DNA of 64,000 bases from Acidaminococcus fermentans_A (GTDB lineage Bacteria; Bacillota; Negativicutes; Acidaminococcales; Acidaminococcaceae): the NCBI RefSeq assembly GCF_052216985.1, contig NZ_JBQOUY010000002.1, forward strand, positions 130,781 through 194,780, given 5' to 3'. Both the position numbers and the translations under genes were made by a program. This document shows positions 14,947 to 24,645 of the stretch, piece after piece. The notes under the pieces were generated by a model, which was given only the letters and a program-made list of their open reading frames with translations, did not search any database and was not told where the DNA came from. The stretch's first letter is position 1, and every line of letters begins with the position of its first letter.

Positions 14947-17900
14947 GTAGAATGATTACAGTTGCACCAGGATTCCAATATTCGGTGAATATTGGATATG
15001 ACCTGAATAACGACGATAAACTAAAAAATTTCATTCCCACGAGATCGGCAGTACAGCTTTTAAAAGAAATATTACAAAGTACAAGGCAAGATTCTACAGA
15101 GCGTGCAAGAGTACTAATCGGTGCTTATGGGAAAGGCAAATCGCATATTGTTTTGACGATTTTATCAATTCTTATGCAACGAGATCGGAACCTTTTTGTC
15201 CATCTTAATCCCAAAATTGATGAAGATCTTGAACTGAAACAACTTGTTAACAATTATTATGCTAATCCTAACAATAAAATTTTGCCAGTTATCATAAATG
15301 GTACGAGTACAAGTTTATCACAAGTGTTTTTACTTGCGTTGCAGAGAACTCTGAATGAGAATAATTTAGATCTTATGCCAGAGACTAATTATAAGGCTGC
15401 GATTCGAGCAATTCAAAAATGGCGAGCAGAGTATCCAGATGTTTATGAGAAGCTCAAGAAAAGTATCTCTCTTCCGATTGATAAATTTTTATTAGGACTT
15501 GAAGATTATAATATCGAAGTTTATGAAGAGTTTGAACGAATCTATCCTACCTTGACTGCGGGAAGCTTGTTCAATCCATTTGTAGGCTTTGATGTGGTCG
15601 AGTTATATGAAAGTGTGGCGAAGAGCCTGAAGCAGCAAGGATACCTTGGCCTGTATGTCGTATATGATGAATTTAGTAAATTCTTAGAAGCAAATATAGC
15701 AGCAGCTTCCGTCAGCGATACAAAAATGTTACAGGATTTTGCCGAGAAGTGTAATCGAAGTGGTGATACACAGATGCACTTGCTCCTGATTTCGCATAAG
15801 GAAATTGTCAATTATATTGATCAGCTTCCAAAGCAAAAGGTAGATGGCTGGCGTGGAGTTTCTGATCGATTCCAACATATCCATTTAAACAATAATTTTG
15901 CACAAACATATGACATTATTTCTACAGTAATTATTAAGAATCATCGGAAATGGGACGTTTTTTGCAGTGAGCCGGAAAACGCAAACAAATTCGATGAATT
16001 GAAGCAACGGTATAAAAATCATGCAATCTTTAATGACTCGGTTGAAAATGAGATAGATACGACGATTTTTGGGTGTTATCCACTACATCCCGTGTCTACC
16101 TTTATTTTGCCACGCCTATCTGAAAGAATTGCACAAAATGAAAGAACGCTTTTCACATTTTTATCTGCGGACGGACCGTCTACGCTAACAGCATTTCTTA
16201 ACAAAAATAAGCAAGATGAATTTGAATTGCTTACGCCAGATATGATATTTGATTATTTTGATCCTGTCTTTCAAAAAGAACCGATATCTGGTGAAATGCA
16301 TAAAAATTACATTCTTACATTAAGGATTCTTGAACAAATCAAAGGTCAGGAACTCGAAAGTAAGATTGTAAAAACAATTGCTCTGATTTATATGCTAGGG
16401 CAATTTGATAAATTAAAACCAATCAAAGAAGAAATCGTTGGCATTTTTAGTGTTCAATATCATCCTGAAGAAATAAATGCTGCAATAGATCGACTAATAA
16501 AAGCTGAGTACGTCATTTACTTAAAACAAAGTAATGGCTATCTTAAACTTAAGCAATCTTCAGGTGTTGATATAGAACAAAAGATAGCTGATACTATTGC
16601 TTCCCAGGAATCAAGTTTTTCTTTAAAAGAAGCATTAAATGCTTCAAATCTTGATAAATACCTTTACCCTTCAAGATATAACGATGAGAAGGAAATGATT
16701 CGTTATTTTGAGTTTGAATTTATTGAGGAAAAAGAATTATTCGGTGAAATCAACTGGGAAAAGAAATCGGAAACTGTAAACGCTGATGGTGTGGTTTATG
16801 CCATTGTTCCAGATACAAACGAATCAATCCCGTCAATCAAAGAGAAAATTCTGTTATCAAGTAAAGAAACAGATAGGTGTATCTTCATTATTCCCCAAAA
16901 AGCTACGGCTATTACTAAGATTCTTAAAGAGTACGAAGCTATTCAAATTCTTAGAAAGAATGCTAAAGAAGACACGGTACTTTTTGAAGAATATGAAGTT
17001 ATATATGAAGATCTCCGAGATGTAATTAAAGAGTTTATTAATGAGTATACACATCCAGAAAACTTCAAATCTGTGTATATTTATAAGGGCGCGGAGCGAA
17101 CGATTTTAAGAAAAGCTGCTTTAACAGGCCTGGCTTCTGAAATTTGTGATAAAGTGTTTTCTGAAACACCAACAATTAATAATGAAGCAATTAATAAGAG
17201 TATCATTACTTCTATTGCTAATACTAGTAGAAGTAAAATAATCAGTGGTTTGTTACGAAATAAATTGGAACCCAATCTAGGCCTTTCGGGAACTGGCCAG
17301 GAAGTTTCAATTATGAGAAGTACGTTGTTGAGAAAAAATGTATTGATCAATGATGCAACTAGTACACGTATTAATTTAAAGCCAGCCGATTATCAAATGA
17401 AAAATGTGCTTGATCAGATAATTGCATTCATAATGGAAGCAAAGAAGACTGGAAAGGTATCTTTTGAACGACTTTATGAAAAGCTGGAATCTCCTAAATA
17501 CCATATCGGATTACGTAATGGAGTAATTCCTATTTATATTGCTGCTGTTTTTCATGAATTTCTTGAAGACATTATCATTCTTAATAATTATGGGCAAGTG
17601 CCGTTGACAGCAGATACTCTTCAAGCGATAAACTCTACACCGAGTGACTATATGCTTGAATATCTTGAATGGAATGCCGAAAAGCAGGAATTCGTTACGA
17701 AGATCGCAGAGATGTACAATCAGTATGTGGTAGAAGCAGAACGAAATTTAAGCGCATATGAATATGCTGCATCCGCTATGAAACGGTGGTACTTGTCTTT
17801 GCCGAGATACACGAAAGAGACAAAAGTACTGGGAGAGAAAAAAGTCGATATCCGGTATCAAAAAATGATGCGCTTGCTAAAGCAAAATTTTAGTGGGCAA

Positions 17901-18557
17901 GAATTACTCTTCGAAAAACTACCCGAAGTATTTGGATATAAAGGGTTTGATGTTGAACTTGTAGAAAATATTAAGCAAGCCAAAGAATATTATGATTCTG
18001 CAATTTTCAACTTGAAAAAATTGCTCATAGCCGAGACAAAGAAGATGTTTTCAATTTCGACGAATAAGGAGAATTTGGATAGGATTTCTCTTACCTCCGT
18101 AATCAAGGATTGGTGTGAAACCCTGGATAAACAGGTCTTCGAGCAATTGTTTGAAAATGGAACTGATAGATGTCTTGGGCTTTTTAAAAATATTACAAAC
18201 GACGAGATGACTTTCATTTCTAAGCTTGCAAAATTGACTACAGATCTTCGAATTGAAGATTGGGATGACTTTACCATCCAGAGATTCGAAGAAAACTTGA
18301 AAGTATTCCAAAATACTGCTAGAGAATTCCATAGCAGCATTGAAATAAATAACGGAAGTTCTACGAGTGCTTATGAGATTCGTTTTACTTCTGATGATGG
18401 TGCTTCTGAAGTTAAAAGATTTGAGAGGATTGAATCTAGCAAAAAAGGACGACTACTTTACAATTCAATCATGGCGGAAATTGATTCAATGGGAAAATCA
18501 ATTTCTGAACAGGAAAAAAGACAAATACTTATGGATATCCTGAAAGAGATGTGTTGA
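14943..18557 (+). CDS. Large P-loop ATPase, SspC-like
   Basis: 1204 residues. Walker A is GAYGKGKSH (residues ~59-67) and Walker B is YVVYDEFSKFLE (about 238). The N-terminal ATPase half is followed by a long mainly helical region (residues ~450-1200) without any recognised catalytic motif, resembling the size and layout of BrxC/PglY-type and Ssp ATPases that move or remodel DNA complexes. Start ATGA overlaps the previous gene, so production is coupled to the DUF4007 protein. In the Ssp scheme this would be the ATPase SspC needed for modification. The sequence is AT-rich like the rest of the island. Confidence 0.75.
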   Translation: MSRMITVAPGFQYSVNIGYDLNNDDKLKNFIPTRSAVQLLKEILQSTRQDSTERARVLIGAYGKGKSHIVLTILSILMQRDRNLFVHLNPKIDEDLELKQLVNNYYANPNNKILPVIINGTSTSLSQVFLLALQRTLNENNLDLMPETNYKAAIRAIQKWRAEYPDVYEKLKKSISLPIDKFLLGLEDYNIEVYEEFERIYPTLTAGSLFNPFVGFDVVELYESVAKSLKQQGYLGLYVVYDEFSKFLEANIAAASVSDTKMLQDFAEKCNRSGDTQMHLLLISHKEIVNYIDQLPKQKVDGWRGVSDRFQHIHLNNNFAQTYDIISTVIIKNHRKWDVFCSEPENANKFDELKQRYKNHAIFNDSVENEIDTTIFGCYPLHPVSTFILPRLSERIAQNERTLFTFLSADGPSTLTAFLNKNKQDEFELLTPDMIFDYFDPVFQKEPISGEMHKNYILTLRILEQIKGQELESKIVKTIALIYMLGQFDKLKPIKEEIVGIFSVQYHPEEINAAIDRLIKAEYVIYLKQSNGYLKLKQSSGVDIEQKIADTIASQESSFSLKEALNASNLDKYLYPSRYNDEKEMIRYFEFEFIEEKELFGEINWEKKSETVNADGVVYAIVPDTNESIPSIKEKILLSSKETDRCIFIIPQKATAITKILKEYEAIQILRKNAKEDTVLFEEYEVIYEDLRDVIKEFINEYTHPENFKSVYIYKGAERTILRKAALTGLASEICDKVFSETPTINNEAINKSIITSIANTSRSKIISGLLRNKLEPNLGLSGTGQEVSIMRSTLLRKNVLINDATSTRINLKPADYQMKNVLDQIIAFIMEAKKTGKVSFERLYEKLESPKYHIGLRNGVIPIYIAAVFHEFLEDIIILNNYGQVPLTADTLQAINSTPSDYMLEYLEWNAEKQEFVTKIAEMYNQYVVEAERNLSAYEYAASAMKRWYLSLPRYTKETKVLGEKKVDIRYQKMMRLLKQNFSGQELLFEKLPEVFGYKGFDVELVENIKQAKEYYDSAIFNLKKLLIAETKKMFSISTNKENLDRISLTSVIKDWCETLDKQVFEQLFENGTDRCLGLFKNITNDEMTFISKLAKLTTDLRIEDWDDFTIQRFEENLKVFQNTAREFHSSIEINNGSSTSAYEIRFTSDDGASEVKRFERIESSKKGRLLYNSIMAEIDSMGKSISEQEKRQILMDILKEMC

Positions 18558-18569
18558 GGAGGAGAGTGC

Positions 18570-19715
18570 ATGGCGTATTTTGATAATGCAGCTACTACTT
18601 ACCCAAAACCTGAGTGCGTTTATCAACAGATGGATCAATTTTATAGAACTTCTGGTGCTAATGCAGGCAGAGGAAATTACAAATTGGCAAAAAGCGCTGG
18701 TGCACTAATCGGTGAAACAAGAAAATTAATACAAGAACTTCTTCATTGTCCGTCAAAACAGGTAGTATTTGAGCCCACTGCGACTATAGCGTTGAATATC
18801 ATCATTCAAGGGATTATACAAAAAGGCTCGACGAATATTTATATTAGTCCATTTGAGCATAATGCAGTGACTCGGACTCTTCATCATTATGAAAAAGAAG
18901 GGCGAGTTAAAGTTCAGCAACTTGTTGTTTCAGATAATATGCAGTATGACTTGGAACGAATCCGCTATCAATTTGATGCTGTTAAACCTGATTTGGTGAT
19001 AGTAAGTCATGCGAGCAATGTTTTTGGGTTAGTGGCTCCAGTTGAGCAAATCTTTGCTATTGCTAAAAACTATGATGCATTGACTCTAGTGGATATGGCT
19101 CAAACTGCAGGCTTGGTTGATTTCAATGTTGGACTTTCTACTATTGATTTTGCTGTGTTTGCCGGTCATAAAACACTTTATGGCCCAACTGGAATTTCAG
19201 GATTTGTAATGAATCCAGCAGTAAAGCTCCCATCTGTCTTATTCGGCGGTACCGGTTTTGATTCAGCAAATCAAGATATGCCGGAAAGTCTACCTCAAAA
19301 ATATGAAATGGGAACTCTCAATATTTCTGGGATAGCTGGATTAAATGCTGCATTGAAATGGATTATGCAAAAAGGTATGGTTGCATTATGGAATAAAGAG
19401 CAACAGCATAGGCAGAAATTGCTAAGCTTGCTTAAAAAGTACTCTTTCTTAAAAATTGTAGGGAATAAACCAGGATGTATATACGTCGGGATTGTTTCTG
19501 CAATTATTGATGGAATAAGTAGTGATAGTGCAGGTCCAGTCTTTGATCGCTGTAATATTGCTGTTCGTACCGGATTGCAATGTGCGCCTTTAGCACATAA
19601 GTTTGAAGGAACTTATCCTGCAGGTACAATAAGATTTAGTGTGAATTATTTCACTTCTGATGCTGATTTTGAGGAGCTCAAACAAGCTTTGGATTACATT
19701 GAACAAGAATTGTAA
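18570..19715 (+). CDS. Cysteine desulfurase, SspA/DndA/IscS-like
   Basis: 381 residues. The PLP lysine is in AGHKTLYGPTGISG (about residue 204), the cofactor-binding aspartate in ALTLVDMAQTAG, and the catalytic cysteine in RTGLQCAPLAHK near residue 330. Family members take sulfur from L-cysteine as an enzyme persulfide and pass it to a partner; here the partner is the PAPS-reductase-like protein three genes upstream. GAGGAGAGTGC precedes the ATG, 12 bases after the ATPase gene. Its place inside the operon argues for a dedicated role in DNA sulfur modification, not housekeeping Fe-S assembly. Confidence 0.88.
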   Translation: MAYFDNAATTYPKPECVYQQMDQFYRTSGANAGRGNYKLAKSAGALIGETRKLIQELLHCPSKQVVFEPTATIALNIIIQGIIQKGSTNIYISPFEHNAVTRTLHHYEKEGRVKVQQLVVSDNMQYDLERIRYQFDAVKPDLVIVSHASNVFGLVAPVEQIFAIAKNYDALTLVDMAQTAGLVDFNVGLSTIDFAVFAGHKTLYGPTGISGFVMNPAVKLPSVLFGGTGFDSANQDMPESLPQKYEMGTLNISGIAGLNAALKWIMQKGMVALWNKEQQHRQKLLSLLKKYSFLKIVGNKPGCIYVGIVSAIIDGISSDSAGPVFDRCNIAVRTGLQCAPLAHKFEGTYPAGTIRFSVNYFTSDADFEELKQALDYIEQEL

Positions 19716-19730
19716 AGGAAGAGGAACGCT

Positions 19731-21941
19731 ATGAGCTTTAAAAAAATAGATATTAAAAGCGAATATCGATCTCTTATAGATAATGTTATCCAAGACTTTT
19801 ACTTACCATTGTTGCACGAAGCTAAATCATATCGGCGGGCTGTTGGCTTTTTTTCTTCATCTTCTTTAATTGAAATTTCTAAGGGAATTGGAGATATGGC
19901 TAGGAATGGCGGTAAAATTGAAGTTATAGCCTCTCCTTATTTATCCGATGAGGATATTAAAGCTATAAAGACAGGTTATGAAGAAAGAAATAAAATCATT
20001 GAGAGTGCATTAATCAGACAATTATCAGATGAGCATACGGATCATTACTCAATGGAACGCCTTAATTTACTTGCAAACTTAATTGCAGATGGTATCATGG
20101 ATATTCGGATTGCTTATACGGATAACCAAAAACAACTCGGTATGTACCATGAGAAAATGGGGATTATTGAAGATTACGATGGGAATCGAGTTGCTTTTTC
20201 TGGATCTATGAATGAATCAATGAATGCTATGTCAATTAATTATGAAACGATAGATGTATTCTGTGATTGGAAAGGGGAAGAAGCTAAACGAGTTGATTTG
20301 AAGGGAAATGCATTCTATGCGATGTGGAATAATATTGAACCGAGTTTGGATGTCTTGGAATTCCCTAAAATTTCGGAGGTGCTAATTGAAAAGTATAGGC
20401 ATAAAGAGCCGAACTTCGATATTGATAATGAACAATTTGCTTCAAAAATAAATCGCAAGCCAAAAGAGATTGCCGAGAAAAAGTGTCATTTTGATACAAA
20501 ACCAGTTGGCCCAAGGATTCCTGCAGATATTACTCTTCATGCTTATCAGAAAGAAGCAATTTCCTGTTGGGTTGGGGAGAATTATAGAGGTATTTTTGAT
20601 ATGGCGACAGGAACTGGTAAAACATATACGGGACTTGGAGCAATTTCAAAGTTATCTGAAGACTTGAATGATGAACTTGCGGTAATTATTGTAGCGCCTT
20701 TTCAACACCTCGTCGAACAATGGGTTGAAGATATTTGTCGCTTTAATATGAAACCAATTATCGCTTATGGAAATCCAGCGTATAAAGATTGGCGCAAGCG
20801 TCTTACTAAAGCCGTTCTAGATCAAAAAATAAGAAAAGATAAACGTTTTTTCTGCCTGATTTGCACGAATGCAACATTTACAGATCATTTTTTACAGGAG
20901 ACGATAGCTAAGATAAAATCACCAATTTTACTGGTAATTGATGAAGCTCACAATTTTGGAGCTAAATCATATGCACGATTGTTGGATAATCGTTTTACTT
21001 ATCGTTTAGCACTTTCGGCTACGCTTGATCGACATAACGATGAAGAAGGAACGGCTTTATTATATAAGTTTTTTGGGAAGAAATGTATTCAATATACATT
21101 AGAACGAGCAATTGAAGAAGGTAAACTGACACCTTATAAGTATCATCCAATCTTGGTATATTTGACAGTTGAAGAACTAGAAGCTTACGAACAACTTTCT
21201 TATGAGATTTCAAAGTGCTTTATTAAAAGCCGAAATGGAAAGTACAAACTTAGTAAGTATGGTGAGATTTTAGCATTAAAACGATCAAGAATTGTTGCGG
21301 GTGCTATTCAGAAGTTAGATGCTTTAAGAGATGCTATTCAGCCGTATAAAAATGAAAAAAATATTTTGGTATATTGCGGTGCTACTAGGATTGTCGATGA
21401 ATCCGACCTTTCTTCATATGATGAATCTGATATTAGACAGATAGAGGCGGTTACAAAAATTCTAGGGAATGAACTTGGAATGTGTGTCGCTAAATTTACG
21501 TCAGAAGAAAATATCGAGCAACGGACACTAATCAAGGAGCATTTCCAAAATGGCACTCTACAAGCGATTGTAGCAATTAAATGTCTTGATGAAGGGGTTA
21601 ATATTCCGGGGATACGTACTGCCTTTATTTTGGCTAGTACGACAAATCCCAAGGAATATATTCAGCGCCGCGGCAGGGTATTGAGAAAAGCACCAAACAA
21701 ACCATTCGCGGAAATATATGATTTTGTAACACTTCCAAGACCATTGGATGCGGTTTCAGGCTTAACACTAGAACAAGCAAATAGAGATAAGACTTTGGTA
21801 AAAAATGAACTTGCCAGGATTAAGGAATTCGGAAGATTGGCAATGAATTCTATGGTGGCAAACAATCTGATTTGGAAGATTGAAGAAGCGTACCATTTGG
21901 ATAGCGCAGAATTAGAACTGGAGGTCGGTAATTATGAGTGA
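19731..21941 (+). CDS. PLD-domain superfamily 2 helicase, likely restriction arm
   Basis: 736 residues. The N-terminus (residues ~1-220) has a phospholipase-D-like nuclease domain with YHEKMGIIEDYDGNRVAFSGS MNES, the H-x-K...GSxN signature. A superfamily 2 helicase follows with Walker A ATGTGKT (about 300), DEAH box VIDEAHNF, motif III ALSATL and motif VI QRRGRVLRK. PLD-helicase fusions act as DNA restriction enzymes in several defence systems. Sitting right after the modification genes it is a candidate enzyme that cuts unmodified DNA. No SspE (DUF262) gene is present in the island, so this protein and the ATPase after it may replace it, as in SspFGH- or DndFGH-type restriction; I cannot decide which. 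Confidence 0.8.
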   Translation: MSFKKIDIKSEYRSLIDNVIQDFYLPLLHEAKSYRRAVGFFSSSSLIEISKGIGDMARNGGKIEVIASPYLSDEDIKAIKTGYEERNKIIESALIRQLSDEHTDHYSMERLNLLANLIADGIMDIRIAYTDNQKQLGMYHEKMGIIEDYDGNRVAFSGSMNESMNAMSINYETIDVFCDWKGEEAKRVDLKGNAFYAMWNNIEPSLDVLEFPKISEVLIEKYRHKEPNFDIDNEQFASKINRKPKEIAEKKCHFDTKPVGPRIPADITLHAYQKEAISCWVGENYRGIFDMATGTGKTYTGLGAISKLSEDLNDELAVIIVAPFQHLVEQWVEDICRFNMKPIIAYGNPAYKDWRKRLTKAVLDQKIRKDKRFFCLICTNATFTDHFLQETIAKIKSPILLVIDEAHNFGAKSYARLLDNRFTYRLALSATLDRHNDEEGTALLYKFFGKKCIQYTLERAIEEGKLTPYKYHPILVYLTVEELEAYEQLSYEISKCFIKSRNGKYKLSKYGEILALKRSRIVAGAIQKLDALRDAIQPYKNEKNILVYCGATRIVDESDLSSYDESDIRQIEAVTKILGNELGMCVAKFTSEENIEQRTLIKEHFQNGTLQAIVAIKCLDEGVNIPGIRTAFILASTTNPKEYIQRRGRVLRKAPNKPFAEIYDFVTLPRPLDAVSGLTLEQANRDKTLVKNELARIKEFGRLAMNSMVANNLIWKIEEAYHLDSAELELEVGNYE

Positions 21942-22107
21942 TTCCGGGGAAGTATATGTAGATGAGAAGGCAATAGAACGATTGAAACGAGCCATCATCA
22001 TCAAGGAAAATATGAATCTGAAAATGAGAACAATGAACGATTCACAGATGATCAAATGGATTCAGAAGAAAATCGAGGAGGAAGTAAAATGCTGCTTAAA
22101 TCAATAA
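21934..22107 (+). CDS. 57-residue protein between helicase and ATPase
   Basis: The ATG at 21934 overlaps the helicase stop by eight bases and its own stop (22105-22107) overlaps the start of the ATPase gene. It reads MSDSGEVYVDEKAIERLKRA... and is predicted helical, with KIEEEVKCCLNQ at the end. GGAGG lies eight bases before the ATG. Tight overlap on both sides suggests that it is a real subunit. It is too short to assign; its length suits an assembly factor of the ATPase. Confidence 0.6.
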   Translation: MSDSGEVYVDEKAIERLKRAIIIKENMNLKMRTMNDSQMIKWIQKKIEEEVKCCLNQ

Positions 22108-24083
22108 AATTAGAAAACTTCCGCCAGTTCCGCAATGAATCCATTGATTTTGCGCAGGGAGAAAACGGCAAGAATGTTACTATTATTATTGGGGAAAATG
22201 GAACCGGGAAAACGACTTTTGCACAAGCCTTCTTCTGGTGCATGTATGGAGAAACAGAGTTTTCAGATAAGGTTATCCTTAACAAAATTGTTGCTTCTGA
22301 AATGACACCTGGTAAAGAAGAAAAGGTCAGAGTCGTCCTTGAACTTCAACACGGTGCTGTTAACTACAGACTTATTCGTGAGCAAAGTTATCACAAAGAT
22401 TATAACAATAATGTTAAAGGAGATAACACCATCTTTGATATTGAGAAAAAAGATGCGAGTGGGAACACATCATTTGTAAAGAAGACTCAGTGCGAACTCG
22501 AGGTTAAAAGCATTCTTCCCAAAGAGCTATCAAGATATTTCTTTTTTGATGGCGAACGTATTGAGAAAATGAGCAAGGACATCTCGACGGGCAAGAAGGC
22601 TACTGACTTTGCTGAAGCAGTAAAGGGATTGCTTGGCTTGAATGCGATAATTAGTGCGATTAAACATTTTAATCCTCGGAGCAGTCTGAGTGTCATCGGA
22701 AGTTATGAAAAGTCTTTTAATACTAGAAGCAATAGCAAGATTGAGGAATATACTACAACCATAGAGCAAAGCAAGGCTCGTCTTGAGCAGATTGATATTC
22801 GCATGGAAGAACTTGATTCTCAGATTGCTGCTGCACAGACGAGAAGATCTGAGAAAAACGCTGAAATCAAACAATATGCCGAGGGAGAAAAGCTTCAGGT
22901 AGAAAAAGAAAAACTACAGAGAAATATTCAAAGCACAATAAATGTGCGTTCTAATGTATATAAAGCCATTTGTAAGGACTTTAATTCTTCAATGAGTTCA
23001 TTCATTTCTATTTCTCTGGTGAAGAGGGCTCTGGAAGTTTTGTCCGAGCATGATTTTATTGGTAGAGATATTCCTTACATGCATCAGAAGACAATAGAGT
23101 ATCTGTTGAAGCAGGGAGTCTGCATTTGCGGTACGCATTTGGATGTAGGATCGGTTCCTTATAATAAAGTAAAAGAATTGATGGATTATCTTCCTCCACA
23201 GTCAATCGGCAATATGATATCTGACTTTAAGAAAGAAGCAAAATCACGGGGAAGTAAGATTGGGAATCTTCCTGTTCAAGTTCAGGAGAATCTTGCAATA
23301 ATAAGTAAAGAGACAGATGACATCGACGAGATGACCGATGAGTTACATGTTATTGAAGCTAAGCTAAGTGGAGGTGATGTTAGGGAAAAAGTTCGTGCAA
23401 TTAATAAGGAAATTCAAATTTGCACAGACACTATTAACAAAAGCAATAGAGAACGGGACAAATTAAATGTGGAACGCGGTGGCATTAAAAAGGATATGGA
23501 ACGAGCTGACTCCGAGCGTCAGCATCTGACTCTTCTAGATGAGTCTAATAAAAAAATTCAGCGTTATCTTATATATGCTAAGCGTATCTATGATGAGCTT
23601 GAAAGTGTTTATCAGACAAGCGAGGCAAAGATTAGAGATAGGCTGCAGAATACAATCAACGATATTTTTAAACAGATATACGCAGGTGGCCTTTCTCTAT
23701 CAATTGATTCAAAGTACCATATTACGGTTCAGGCAAACGATTATGATGGCGATGTGGAAACATCAACAGCGCAAAGCATCTCCGTTATTTTCGCATTTAT
23801 TACTGCTATCATAAAAATGGCAAGAGAAAACAGAAATGCGACGGATGAAGATGCTAAGCTGCTTTCATCAGAACCATATCCACTTGTTATGGATGCTCCA
23901 CTTTCAGCTTTTGATAAGAGAAGAATTAAAACTGTTTGTGAAGCTCTGCCAGAGACTGCAGAACAGGTTATTATTTTTATCAAAGATACGGATGGAGAAC
24001 TTGCCGAAGAATATATGGGAAACCGGATTGGCAGCAGACACATGTTTGATAAAAAGAACGAATTTGAAACCCTATTGGTATAA
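22089..24083 (+). CDS. DndD/SMC-like ATPase
   Basis: 664 residues from the ATG at 22089, chosen because GAGGAGG lies six bases upstream. Walker A GENGTGKTT (~35-43) near the N-terminus and the C-terminal Walker B/signature VMDAPLSAFDKRR make it an SMC/Rad50-like ABC ATPase with long coiled coil in between (residues ~200-560) and a C-I-C-G motif in the middle that may form a metal hook. DndD of Dnd systems has this layout. Here it follows a helicase rather than sitting with DndC/E, so it may serve restriction. It may form a complex with the small and the 178-residue proteins next to it. Confidence 0.8.
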   Translation: MLLKSIKLENFRQFRNESIDFAQGENGKNVTIIIGENGTGKTTFAQAFFWCMYGETEFSDKVILNKIVASEMTPGKEEKVRVVLELQHGAVNYRLIREQSYHKDYNNNVKGDNTIFDIEKKDASGNTSFVKKTQCELEVKSILPKELSRYFFFDGERIEKMSKDISTGKKATDFAEAVKGLLGLNAIISAIKHFNPRSSLSVIGSYEKSFNTRSNSKIEEYTTTIEQSKARLEQIDIRMEELDSQIAAAQTRRSEKNAEIKQYAEGEKLQVEKEKLQRNIQSTINVRSNVYKAICKDFNSSMSSFISISLVKRALEVLSEHDFIGRDIPYMHQKTIEYLLKQGVCICGTHLDVGSVPYNKVKELMDYLPPQSIGNMISDFKKEAKSRGSKIGNLPVQVQENLAIISKETDDIDEMTDELHVIEAKLSGGDVREKVRAINKEIQICTDTINKSNRERDKLNVERGGIKKDMERADSERQHLTLLDESNKKIQRYLIYAKRIYDELESVYQTSEAKIRDRLQNTINDIFKQIYAGGLSLSIDSKYHITVQANDYDGDVETSTAQSISVIFAFITAIIKMARENRNATDEDAKLLSSEPYPLVMDAPLSAFDKRRIKTVCEALPETAEQVIIFIKDTDGELAEEYMGNRIGSRHMFDKKNEFETLLV

Positions 24084-24094
24084 GGAGGAGCGCA

Positions 24095-24631
24095 ATGTTT
24101 GATAAACAATATAGATTTAAAGGCAGGCACGCTCTCCGTGTTGACCAGTTGACGAGTGTATTTGATGAAAACAGCAAGGCAAAACTCATTGAACGGAATG
24201 TTGATGTATACACAAATGCACCGCTGATTGGATTCCTTTATAAAAGAACAGCTGAGTTAGATGACACTAAAAATCCGGAAACTGGGCAGGTCTATAACCA
24301 AAATGTTATGGGCGATCGGGTCATTTATTCCAGTGAAGAACTCCAATTTAATTTCCGGCTGATAATGCTATTGGATAAAGAGTATGAGCCGAATGTTGAA
24401 AAACGTATAGATAAGGCCTTCAGACATATGGGAGAAGATCCCGCAGATGAAGAGCGATTTGACAGTTATGTCAGAGGTGGAGTAGATGTGCTTTATGAAA
24501 AGTTGATTGAAGGCGCGGGGGATCCAGATTCTTATATTAATCGTCTGTATGAGTTCATTGAAGAATTTAATGACAGATTTAACAGCGAGATAGATCCGGA
24601 TGGTATATTGAAGTTATGCATGGCAAAATAA
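24095..24631 (+). CDS. Unidentified 178-residue protein of the defence operon
   Basis: Follows the SMC-like ATPase after 11 bases with AAGGAGG. It is acidic and helical in the C-terminal half (DEERFDSYVRGGVDVLYEKL), with an N-terminal basic DNA-binding-looking start (MFDKQYRFKGRHALRVDQLT). No catalytic motif is seen. It might be the DndE-like or SspG-like DNA-binding partner of the ATPase, but this is a guess from position only. Confidence 0.7.
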   Translation: MFDKQYRFKGRHALRVDQLTSVFDENSKAKLIERNVDVYTNAPLIGFLYKRTAELDDTKNPETGQVYNQNVMGDRVIYSSEELQFNFRLIMLLDKEYEPNVEKRIDKAFRHMGEDPADEERFDSYVRGGVDVLYEKLIEGAGDPDSYINRLYEFIEEFNDRFNSEIDPDGILKLCMAK

Positions 24632-24645
24632 GTAGGTGATTGGTG

